Assembly (NCBI GenBank): GCA_964508225.1
Contig: CAZDRX010000021.1
Coordinates: forward strand, 1 to 19,015
Reading direction: 5' to 3'
Length of the DNA: 19,015 nt
Source: CAZDRX01 sp964508225
Lineage (GTDB): Bacteria > Patescibacteriota > Gracilibacteria > Peribacterales > Peribacteraceae
Shown here: positions 9,901-15,975 of the stretch, in pieces
Layout of the letters: each line of letters starts with the position of its first letter
How positions within the stretch are numbered: the first letter of the stretch is position 1
Notes under the pieces: generated by a model
What the model was told of the DNA's origin: nothing
What the model saw: the letters and a program-made list of their open reading frames with translations, nothing else
Databases searched by the model: none
Program-made: the position numbers and the translations under genes

Positions 9901-11261
9901 ACCTCCTTGGCGTTCGTGACGAAGTCCGTCGGAAGCTCAACCGTCAGAGCGTGCTCTGAAGCAGTCGTAGCCGTGGACGAAAGGTCGCCTGCGAGCTGCA
10001 GCGTGACAGTCTTGCCAGCTGGGATCGTGAGCGGCTTCGTGAAGCGAACAGTAGCCGTGTAGCTCTGGCTGTCGATCGTGCGCTTGCGCGTCACGCGTGC
10101 GCCATCAACGATGGCGTAGACACCGGAGAAATCGGCGCTGTCACCGAAACCTTCGTGGAGGACCGTCAGGTTCTCGAGAACGACATCATCGGACGTAGCC
10201 GTGAGGTCGATGCTCGCGAAGACGATACCCTGTGCGCCCTTCGGAACCGTGTCGCCGACGGGGTTCTTGGCCGAGAGAGTTGCCTCAAGCGTGCCATTGC
10301 CCAGAACGACGGACGTGTATCCGGAGAACGTGGTGGAATCGGAGAACTTCTTGCCGTCGGTCGTCATCATGTCGACAACCGTGAGCGTGTACGTGTGACC
10401 TGCATCCATAGCGGAAGCAAGCGTGATCTCGACCGTGTCCTTGCTCGTGAGAGCGACGGAGTCGATCGGGAGCTCCGGAGAGCCCGTCACGGTGTAGTGG
10501 CTCTTGTCCTTACCTGCCGTCTCGTCGACGGAGATGTTGAACTGAACCTCGACAACCGTGGAGGAGATCGCGGTGACGTCCTTTACCTGGGGCGTCGAGA
10601 CGGCAGTCTTGCCGCAATCGGAACCGTAGGTGAGGCCCTGGTCAACGCGGTGCAACATGACCACCATTTCTGCGCGGTTCATGTTGTCGTTCGGACGAAC
10701 GCGTCCCGTGGAATCGTCGCCCTGGAGGACACAGTGATCAGCGGCTGACTGAATGTCAGACGTGTACCACTGGCCGGACGGGTTGTCGACGAACTGGGGA
10801 GCGGCGCCAGCAGACTGCAGACCGAAGGCGCGAACGATGATCGCAGCGGCTTCAGCGCGGTTGATGTTGGCAGAGGGGCGGGCGTAGCAGGGGTGCTTGC
10901 CGTAGCAAGAACCGTCACCACGGACCCAGCTCTCTTTTCCGGCCTCCTCGAAGTACTTGTAGTACCAGGCGCCGGTTGCCACGTCATCGAAGCTCGGAGT
11001 GGACGGAGTCGAGTTGATGACTCCGCCGTTGAGCTCAACGACGAGTTTGACGAATTCAGCGCGGTTGGCGTTGTCCGTGCCGCGGAATTTCGTCTGTGTG
11101 CTGTCGAGGTAGCCAGCGTCCGTAAACGCTTGAACGGCATCCTCATACCACACACCTGCAGGAACGTCGGAGTACATGGCGATCGCCGTCGCAACCTGCG
11201 AGAGCATGATGGCCGTAGCCGACACACCTGCGAACACTTTCTTCAAACGAGAAATGTCCAT
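6975..11261 (-). CDS. SLH-domain S-layer/cell-surface protein (1428 aa)
   Basis: This large secreted protein probably forms or anchors to the cell-surface layer. Residues 1-28 are a signal peptide (KK, hydrophobic core, ATAIA). Three SLH repeats follow (about 30-80, 90-147, 155-207), each ending in an NRAE signature (NRAEFVKLV, NRAEAAAIIV, NRAEMVVMLHR). An SbsA-like Ig domain (about 225-315) comes next. The remaining 1100 residues are beta-rich, Thr/Ser/Asn/Asp-rich, and contain about six diverged modules marked by strands such as DVVLENLTVLHEG, DVDVENLFVLIEG, DILLTDLIF and DIDVTDLVFTASG, 150-220 residues apart. All ten cysteines fall in local pairs. There is no C-terminal membrane helix or LPXTG motif. 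SLH domains usually bind pyruvylated wall polysaccharide. A CCCCC run lies 21 nt before the ATG. Confidence 0.93.
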   Translation of the reverse strand: MDISRLKKVFAGVSATAIMLSQVATAIAMYSDVPAGVWYEDAVQAFTDAGYLDSTQTKFRGTDNANRAEFVKLVVELNGGVINSTPSTPSFDDVATGAWYYKYFEEAGKESWVRGDGSCYGKHPCYARPSANINRAEAAAIIVRAFGLQSAGAAPQFVDNPSGQWYTSDIQSAADHCVLQGDDSTGRVRPNDNMNRAEMVVMLHRVDQGLTYGSDCGKTAVSTPQVKDVTAISSTVVEVQFNISVDETAGKDKSHYTVTGSPELPIDSVALTSKDTVEITLASAMDAGHTYTLTVVDMMTTDGKKFSDSTTFSGYTSVVLGNGTLEATLSAKNPVGDTVPKGAQGIVFASIDLTATSDDVVLENLTVLHEGFGDSADFSGVYAIVDGARVTRKRTIDSQSYTATVRFTKPLTIPAGKTVTLQLAGDLSSTATTASEHALTVELPTDFVTNAKEVKGNFPLKGKSFRIAAVSSGTVSISYRSVTPSNIKVGDKGATIGKWEIDIDSTEDQTLYSMTIQNDGTAGDGDFINIAVRRSDGTILTKTVSATVGDYATLVFDPPFTILQGDKITMNTIADIKGGAAKNIKIHFDETGDIFSVGSLYGYGVNGQLYGSAITLPVETSTLPATVTIDAGQFTISIDGPVTQQYTRKDKNAVLANIWFETGADEDVDVENLFVLIEGTTSTGAAFNRGRTAVTAADEINEALEKVELRNTTTGRTISGVRLTGSSDSAANGSNGTATGTYQVYRFDDFIVNGKEKYEFRVNFIDNSGTSSQAAPANGDKFRIHICGEATHKLNTSNDLVANTTGCTLGGFFSSTVTSYQMKVKGVSTNDRIGDYRPGGTITGNTQEIKSAGLTVTGKATASTDTAVENAKNISFFRFEGRASEAADILLTDLIFTNASSASLVNGSNYALWVDTNDDGVVDTILQKGVAAQSSQITFDKITGGGYVIPKQKSIVFEIHGDISASLIGTNPVLSLRFDTGATFIQAEQVNDGTALSGIQAKNPAGTAEGSSGSFTDGGATAEIQVLTQYATAYTLRNQGDLYVTKSSTPVRSRQLLGGTLSDEVLRLQFHAEYEDIDVTDLVFTASGANASTHATNIDRLELYTVGATTPFATATVAGCGSDSVIGNSMCAKMKNQEFIVPKGSNTNILIRPRVRTDVDGAVAGQVVAYRFDITPSTTTGSVRARGSLSSNNLSNNDADATPEGEVFVGVSSAAANAHVRTNYNQIVLAKVTSITNADPNANGTAIPTGTQRQIAQFKFSTAAASNLKNGTNKFTLSGVIFNVNATNVLLGTAGTSQAVRSTSEFKIYNKADQSVKAACTANVATASGSALVVTCDAIPTQSSVNTEVDPGSDVTFVLEANVTNGKISNSATSTLQVSLQGFTDPMNATFSSSTSHLVWLDKDNGGTTLFKWVEYPDTSVNGTSYNG

Positions 11262-11736
11262 ATATAAAGGTGTAGGAAATTAGGGGGAAATAAAGACAAT
11301 GGGATTGTGCAGAGAGCACAGCAACGTTTACACGCTGCTGATTGCTGTCGTCGTATTAGGGGTCTCCGCAGAGGAAGACATCTCCTTAAACATAAAGAGC
11401 GCATACGGTTCGACAGCCAAACTTCTCTGGAACCTTGCGATGCACGATGCGTCACCCCGCAGTGATGCGAGGAAAGACCATGTGTGAACCCCGGTGCTTC
11501 CCACGAGGGGAAGGGGGTGGCCGATACGTCAATGAGCGTGCACGGACCGGTTGCTTTTTGAGAGCGACATTTCGTGAGAAATGACCCGATCAGGGGAGAT
11601 CCTACCGATCTGAAGCCCTAGAAGGCAAGACCGTGAGTCTCTCCGCGTGCAATCTAAGAAACGCTGACCCTAAGAATTTGTTACAGGATTTTCACTCTTA
11701 ATTTTGGCTTAACAATGCGAATAATCAGCTATCTGT

Positions 11737-11925
11737 TGCGGAAAAACGCATGCTTTTTCATTGGAAATGAGGAACGTGAAAGGGATGAATTGAATTGATC
11801 AAACATAGTGTTCATGGTGTGTATATATTTGCTGCCGTGAACACGACTACCAGAATAGTCATCGAAACATGACTTCTTGACATGTTTTCTTTTCTTTTCA
11901 TTCTGTTTTTGGCTTACAGAAGCCA
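11737..11925. repeat. Palindrome-dense AT-rich patch (six hairpins)
   Basis: Six inverted repeats follow each other closely: TGCG/CGCA (11737-11750), TCATT/AATGA (11758-11770), GTGTTCATGG/CCGTGAACAC with one wobble pair (11808-11844), GACTA/TAGTC (11845-11860), AAACATG/CATGTTT (11865-11887) and TGGCTT/AAGCCA (11910-11925). The fifth is followed by a T/C-rich run on the plus strand. This may be a structured RNA, a protein-binding array or a recombination substrate; the sequence does not decide which. Confidence 0.55.
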
Positions 11926-11948
11926 TGAAGCTCGTGCTCTCCGCAGAG

Positions 11949-11978
11949 AGAGATTTTGAGAGATCCTGAGAGAGTCCG
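11949..11978. repeat. Three imperfect 10-bp tandem repeats
   Basis: AGAGATTTTG, AGAGATCCTG and AGAGAGTCCG lie head to tail. A 10-bp period places the AGAGA element on the same face of the helix, as in some operators, but the array is short and could be chance. Confidence 0.4.
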
Positions 11979-12064
11979 ACGGTACGGAGGGTGTCGAGAA
12001 GGCTTCACGTCGGGGGATGTTTCGGTGTCATCTGTGTGGAGCGCACCATCGTCCTTGCAAAGAC

Positions 12065-12121
12065 TTCCTGACAATGCGGCTTCAGGAATCCCCTCTTCCT
12101 GAGGTTTTCTGCTATCTCAGG
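12065..12121 (+). terminator. Terminator-like hairpin with competing pairing
   Basis: On the plus strand CTTCAGGAA (12080-12088) pairs with TTCCTGAGG (12096-12104), a 9-bp stem with one wobble, followed by TTTTCT. A second copy of TTCCTGA (12065-12071) can pair with the same left arm, and CTCAGG (12116-12121) can pair with the right arm, so alternative folds exist. No plus-strand gene is seen on either side, so it might end an unannotated small RNA; a weak promoter (TTGACA 11877-11882, CATTCT 11899-11904) could start one. Confidence 0.4.
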
Positions 12122-12183
12122 CACCTGTGGCCATCTGCAGAGAAAGGACGCTCCTACGGGGAGCCGTGAATCAAACGGGCATC

Positions 12184-12345
12184 TCAAGCGTGTTTCGGAC
12201 GGAAAAAGCACCCACGAACAGGGCAGCGACAGGTGCGATGCCACGTCATGACGACGCCGATCATCATGACGAGCGTGATGACGAAGATGATGAAGATGAC
12301 GACGACGATGAAGAAGATCGTGCACGACACGGACGACGAACACAT
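12184..12345 (-). CDS. Putative 53-aa single-pass membrane peptide
   Basis: This frame is short but has the look of a small membrane protein. Residues 1-8 are polar with two Cys. Residues 10-33 are an almost uninterrupted Ile/Val/Phe/Met helix (FFIVVVIFIIFVITLVMMIG in its core). Residues 36-53 are positive and Cys-rich (HRTCRCPVRGCFFRPKHA), which predicts a cytoplasmic C-terminus. It starts 35 nt after the cysS stop on the same strand and could be the third gene of the fbaB-cysS transcript. No Shine-Dalgarno or clean promoter is seen. Function is unknown. The repeated ATC/GTC/TTC codons make the other strand look like an Asp-rich gene, which I take to be a shadow. The hydrophobicity could also be an accident of a GAT/GAC-repeat stretch. 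Confidence 0.42.
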   Translation of the reverse strand: MCSSSVSCTIFFIVVVIFIIFVITLVMMIGVVMTWHRTCRCPVRGCFFRPKHA

Positions 12346-12380
12346 CGCGCGATATTTCTCGCATGGCCCGAGAGAAATTT

Positions 12381-13823
12381 TTACAGCTTCTTCACCGTCT
12401 GTGTTCCTCCGCTGTCGCGCACTTCGTATCCATGTTTCTTGATCTCGTCACGGAGACGATCCGACGCTGCGAAGTCTTTGTTCTTCCTCGCAAGTGCGCG
12501 CTCGTCGACGAGTGCCTGCACATCGGACGGTACGGCCGCGGCCTCAGGCGCGAAGCAACCGAACGTGCTCTGCACTGCAGCGATGAAGCGTGCGAGTTCA
12601 CGCACATCTTCCTTGGTGAGAAGGGATTTCTGCGTGCGCTGTGCGTAGTAGTGATTCATGAGCGTGAAGACGACGGCGAGTGCGGCCGGCGTATTCAGAT
12701 CTGTATTCATCGCATCGGTGAATGTACCGAGTGCCTCCGCGATCACCGGATCTGTCTCCCCCTTGGGATGCGGGACAGCGGACGCACCGTCGGAAGCAAC
12801 CGTCTCCATCCACTCGACGACTTTGAGCCGGACTTTGCGCGCGCTCTCGAGTGCCGCGAACGAGAACTTCAGATTCGTGCGGTAGTGCACGGAAAGGAAG
12901 GCGAAGCGGACGTCGAGCGGGCTGAAACCCTTGGCAATGATGTCAGGAATAGTAAGCACGTTGCCAAGACTCTTTGACATCTTCTCGCCTGCAAGGTCGA
13001 TTCTCCGCTTATGCAGCCAGATCCTCACAAATGGATGCTTTCCTGTACTGCATTCGCTCTGTGCGATCTCGCACTCATGGTGCGGGAAGATATTGTCCTC
13101 GCCGCCGGTGTGCAGATCGATCTCCGGACCGAGGAGTGCCGAGCTCATCGCAGAACATTCGATGTGCCAGCCGGGGAATCCTTCCCCCCACGGGGACGGC
13201 CAACGGAGAATGTGATGCGCGTTCTCGCCGACACACTTCTTCCAGAGCGCGAAATCGGCAGGGTGCTTCTTGGCTTCATCGAGTGCGATTCTCGATCCCG
13301 CATTTAATTTATCAAGCGTGTTGCCCGAGAGCTGGCCGTACGCGGGGAAACTCTCGACGCTGAAGTACACGCCGTCCGCGGTTTCGTACGCATGATTTTT
13401 TTCGACGAGCGTCTTGATGATCTCCACCATCTGGCTGACATACTCGCTCGCGCGCGGACGGTGCTCGGGCTCCACCATATTGAGCGCCTTCTCGTCCTCG
13501 AGATACATGTCCGTGTACTTGCGGGCGATCTCGAGCGGATTCACCTTCTCCTTCTTCGCCTCGCGCTCGACTTTGTCTTCTCCTTCATCGCGGTCGGCGA
13601 CGAGGTGCCCGACGTCCGTGATGTTCTTCACGTGCGTCACTTTGTATCCCGATACTTCGAGCCAGCGGCGCAGCAGATCCGCCATGAGGAACGACGAATA
13701 GTTGCCGATGTGCGGGCGGCCGTAGACCGTGGGGCCGCACGTGTACATGCTCACCTTCCCTTTGCGCAGGGGAACGAATTCCTCGTCACGTTTGGCGAAG
13801 GTGTTGTAGAGCTTGAGCGGCAT
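12381..13823 (-). CDS. cysS: Cysteinyl-tRNA synthetase
   Basis: This 480-aa class I aminoacyl-tRNA synthetase charges tRNA-Cys with cysteine in the cytoplasm. The N-terminal catalytic domain has CGPTVYGRPHIGN, with Cys29 as a zinc ligand and HIGN (38-41) as the HIGH motif. The other zinc ligands fit Cys223 (HIECSAM), His248 and Glu252 (FPHHECE), and KMSKS is at 281-285. The DALR and anticodon-binding helices fill the C-terminal part, which ends in the typical ALARKNKDFAASDRLRDEI helix. Length is close to the usual 460-480 aa. The gene follows the aldolase by 22 nt on the same strand, probably as an operon. The start has no Shine-Dalgarno; CCCCC lies 4 nt before the ATG. Confidence 0.97.
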   Translation of the reverse strand: MPLKLYNTFAKRDEEFVPLRKGKVSMYTCGPTVYGRPHIGNYSSFLMADLLRRWLEVSGYKVTHVKNITDVGHLVADRDEGEDKVEREAKKEKVNPLEIARKYTDMYLEDEKALNMVEPEHRPRASEYVSQMVEIIKTLVEKNHAYETADGVYFSVESFPAYGQLSGNTLDKLNAGSRIALDEAKKHPADFALWKKCVGENAHHILRWPSPWGEGFPGWHIECSAMSSALLGPEIDLHTGGEDNIFPHHECEIAQSECSTGKHPFVRIWLHKRRIDLAGEKMSKSLGNVLTIPDIIAKGFSPLDVRFAFLSVHYRTNLKFSFAALESARKVRLKVVEWMETVASDGASAVPHPKGETDPVIAEALGTFTDAMNTDLNTPAALAVVFTLMNHYYAQRTQKSLLTKEDVRELARFIAAVQSTFGCFAPEAAAVPSDVQALVDERALARKNKDFAASDRLRDEIKKHGYEVRDSGGTQTVKKL

Positions 13824-13845
13824 TCTTGGGGGTGACAGAAGACGC

Positions 13846-14919
13846 TTACGCGACGGTGACCTCCTTGCAGAGGTACACGGACTGGATGGCGTTCAGGATC
13901 TCGACACCCTCCTTTTTCGGCTTCTGGAAGGCCTTCCTGCCCGAGATGAGACCCATGCCTCCCGCACGCTTGTTGATGACGGCCGTGGCGACGGCCCCCG
14001 CGAGATCGTTCTTGCCGGACTCGCCGCCGGAATTGATGAGACCGATGCGTCCCATGTAACAGTTGGCGACCTGATAGCGGCAGAGATCGATGGGGTGATC
14101 TGAATTCAGTTCGGTATACATACGCTCATCGAGCTTTCCGTAGGAACTGTTCCCGGAGTTGAGCGCCTTGAAACCGCCGTTATTCACCGCGAGCTTCTGC
14201 TTGATGATGTCGGCCTGAATGGTGACGCCGAGGTGATTCGCCTGACCGGTGAGATCAGAAGCGGCGTGGTAGTCCTTGCCGTCGATCTTGAAGGAGCTGT
14301 TTCTGAGGTAGCACCAGAGCACCGTGAACATGCCGAGCTTGTGGGCTTCCTCGAAGGCCTTGGCGACTTCCACGATCTGGCGGCCGGAATTGTCGGAGCC
14401 GAAGTAGATGGTGGCACCGACACCGAGCGCACCCATGTTCTTGGCCTCCTCGACCGTGCCGAACATGATCTGATCGAACTTGTTCGGGTACGTCATGAGT
14501 TCGTTGTGGTTGATCTTCACGATGAAGGGGATCTTGTCCGCGTATTTCCTGCTCACCATGCCGAGCACGCCGAAGGTGGAGGCCACCGCGTTGCAGCCGC
14601 CGTCGATGGCGAGCTTCACGATGTTCTCGGGGTCGAAGTAGTCGGGGTTCTTGGCGAAGCTCGCCCCTCCCGAGTGCTCGATGCCCTGATCCACAGGAAG
14701 AATGGAGAGGTAGCCCGTGCCGGCGAGATTGCCTGTATCGAGCATCTGCTGCATGTTCTTCTGGACGGCGGCACTCCTGTCGGACTGCGAGAAGATGTCT
14801 TTCACGAAGCTGCCCCGCGGAACGTGGAGGCGCTCCTTGCCGATCTTCGGAGCGGAGAAACCGAGGAGGCTCTCGGACTGGTCACCGAGGGCGGTCTTGA
14901 TATCGGAGAAGTTGAGCAT
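13846..14919 (-). CDS. fbaB: Fructose-bisphosphate aldolase class I (FbaB/DhnA type)
   Basis: This 357-aa enzyme splits fructose 1,6-bisphosphate into dihydroxyacetone phosphate and glyceraldehyde 3-phosphate by a Schiff-base mechanism, in glycolysis or in reverse. It closely resembles E. coli FbaB along its length: AGTGYLSILPVDQGIEHS, FDPENIVKLAIDGGCNAVAS, GVGATIYFGS, DLTGQANHLGVTIQADIIKQ, ANCYMGRIGLINSGG and INKRAGGMGLISGRKAF. I did not assign the Schiff-base lysine. The frame is open to an upstream ATG at 14952, but the probable -10 box (14948 to 14943) lies inside that extension. ATG 14919 (MLNFSDIKTAL) also matches the family N-terminus. It is first in a probable fbaB-cysS operon and divergent from the desaturase. 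Confidence 0.95.
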   Translation of the reverse strand: MLNFSDIKTALGDQSESLLGFSAPKIGKERLHVPRGSFVKDIFSQSDRSAAVQKNMQQMLDTGNLAGTGYLSILPVDQGIEHSGGASFAKNPDYFDPENIVKLAIDGGCNAVASTFGVLGMVSRKYADKIPFIVKINHNELMTYPNKFDQIMFGTVEEAKNMGALGVGATIYFGSDNSGRQIVEVAKAFEEAHKLGMFTVLWCYLRNSSFKIDGKDYHAASDLTGQANHLGVTIQADIIKQKLAVNNGGFKALNSGNSSYGKLDERMYTELNSDHPIDLCRYQVANCYMGRIGLINSGGESGKNDLAGAVATAVINKRAGGMGLISGRKAFQKPKKEGVEILNAIQSVYLCKEVTVA

Positions 14920-14942
14920 GGGAGCGGGGGTGAAGTGACCGG

Positions 14943-14951
14943 ATTGTACCA
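14943..14951 (-). promoter_or_regulatory. Extended -10 promoter of fbaB
   Basis: TGGTACAAT on the minus strand is an extended -10 (TGN plus TACAAT at 14948 to 14943). The predicted RNA start is near 14936, giving a leader of about 17 nt that contains CCCCC (14930 to 14926). The -35 is weak, as expected for an extended -10 promoter. This site excludes the upstream ATG at 14952 as the start. Confidence 0.65.
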
Positions 14952-14974
14952 TGACGCCTCCCCTGCTCTATGCT
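14944..14974 (+). promoter_or_regulatory. Desaturase promoter overlapping the fbaB promoter
   Basis: -10 TATGCT (14969-14974) ends seven bases before the ATG at 14982, implying a leaderless mRNA. A candidate -35 TTGTAC (14944-14949) is 19 bp away, longer than ideal, and lies on top of the fbaB -10 box. The same TATGCT hexamer is used by rnpA. Confidence 0.5.
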
Positions 14975-14981
14975 GACACCC

Positions 14982-15968
14982 ATGACCACCTCCGACTTCG
15001 CAGAACTCCGAAAGAGAATCGTTGCCGCCGGCCTCTTCGAACGCACGTGGGTGCAGACGATGGTGAGCTTCTGGGTCGCAGCCGCACTGCTCGTCTGCAG
15101 TATCAGCGTCTTCTTCCTCACACAGAACATCGCGCTCATCCTCCTCAATGCCGTGCTGCTGGCATGGGTCTACGGACGTTTCGGGCTGCTCGCACACGAC
15201 TTCGGGCACATGCAGGTCTTCCGGAGCTCGCGCCTCAACGACTTCTGGGGGAATATCAGCGGCACGGTGGTGGGCCTCAGCTACTACTGGTGGAAGGACA
15301 AGCACAACGCGCACCACGCACACACGAACCACGATCACATGGATCCGGACATCGAGATCCCGATCCTCGCCTACTCCGAGGAGCAGGCACAACGCAAAAG
15401 GGGGATCTCCCGCTGGATCGTCGCACGTCAGGCGTGGTTCTTCTTCCCGATCCAGCTGCTCGCGTCCTTCAGCCTCCGCACCTCCAGCTGGATCTACATC
15501 TTCCGCAAGGCCAACAGGAGCCACTTCAATCTCGACTTCACGCTGAGCGCGCTCCATGTGACGCTCTACCTCCTCATCATCTTCGGCACACAGGTGTGGT
15601 GGCTCGCTATCCTCTTCATCGTGGTGCACCAGAAGCTCTGGAGCGCGTACATCACATCGATCTTCGCGCCGAACCACAAGGGCATGCCCATCCTCGAAGG
15701 CCAGACCATCGACTTCATGCGCGAGCAGATCCTGACAGCCAGAAACATCCGGCCGAACTTCCTCACCGACTGCTACTACGGTCATCTGAATTACCAGATC
15801 GAGCATCACCTGTTCCCGACGATGCCGCGCCACCACTCGCGCAAAGCGCGCGAGATCGTGAAGAAGTTCTGCGCCGAGAAGGGCATCGAGTACTACGAAA
15901 CGAGCGTGATCCGTTCGTACGTGGAGATTCTCCAGCACATGCACAAGATCAGCCTGTGCCTGCGCTAA
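14982..15968 (+). CDS. Membrane fatty acid desaturase (front-end-like)
   Basis: This 328-aa integral membrane di-iron enzyme is expected to put a double bond into lipid acyl chains. The three histidine boxes are HDFGH (72-76), HNAHHAHTNH (108-117) and QIEHHLFP (272-279). Gln in the third box is typical of front-end (delta-5/6-like) acyl-lipid desaturases. Hydrophobic segments lie near residues 27-65, 152-165 and 190-217. Eukaryotic front-end enzymes usually carry a fused cytochrome b5 domain; none is here, so a separate ferredoxin or other donor is needed. Regiospecificity cannot be inferred. ATG 14982 is preferred over 14970 because the latter lies inside the -10 box. The 3' end stops 7 bp short of yidC's, converging with no terminator visible. 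Confidence 0.9.
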   Translation: MTTSDFAELRKRIVAAGLFERTWVQTMVSFWVAAALLVCSISVFFLTQNIALILLNAVLLAWVYGRFGLLAHDFGHMQVFRSSRLNDFWGNISGTVVGLSYYWWKDKHNAHHAHTNHDHMDPDIEIPILAYSEEQAQRKRGISRWIVARQAWFFFPIQLLASFSLRTSSWIYIFRKANRSHFNLDFTLSALHVTLYLLIIFGTQVWWLAILFIVVHQKLWSAYITSIFAPNHKGMPILEGQTIDFMREQILTARNIRPNFLTDCYYGHLNYQIEHHLFPTMPRHHSRKAREIVKKFCAEKGIEYYETSVIRSYVEILQHMHKISLCLR

Positions 15969-15975
15969 ACGCGTC

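Larger units (their letters stand above)
11262..12183. other. Large non-coding region with hairpins
   Basis: About 920 bp without a convincing gene. Next to the SLH gene (minus strand) is its 5' region, with CCCCC at 11287 to 11283 and a hairpin CAGCAACG/CGCTGCTG (11319-11340, 7 of 8 paired). Its promoter could not be fixed. The middle (about 11660-11930) is visibly AT-rich and full of palindromes. The right part has 10-bp repeats (11949-11978) and an attenuator-like fold (12065-12121). Short open frames here (62 aa plus strand at 11299, 65 aa minus strand at 11926) lack start signals and family features. Confidence 0.6.

Noticed and set aside
11345..11358. Minus-strand TAATACGACGAC, resembling the start of a T7 promoter
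   Set aside because: Only the first 9 or so bases match; the rest of the phage consensus is missing and there is no phage context.
11299..11487. A 62-codon plus-strand frame with a short hydrophobic stretch opposite the SLH leader
   Set aside because: The hydrophobic part (VYTLLIAVVVLGVSA) resembles a signal peptide, but there is no promoter at the usual distance and no family feature; kept only as a remote possibility.
11729..11926. A 65-codon minus-strand frame in the AT-rich island
   Set aside because: It spans the six palindromes, has no start signal and low-complexity content; hairpin structure explains the DNA better.
12233..12648. An Asp/Glu-rich plus-strand frame and a Met/Thr-rich one near 12240
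   Set aside because: Both come from a GAT/GAC-type repeat and run into the antisense of cysS; the minus-strand hydrophobic frame is the more protein-like reading.
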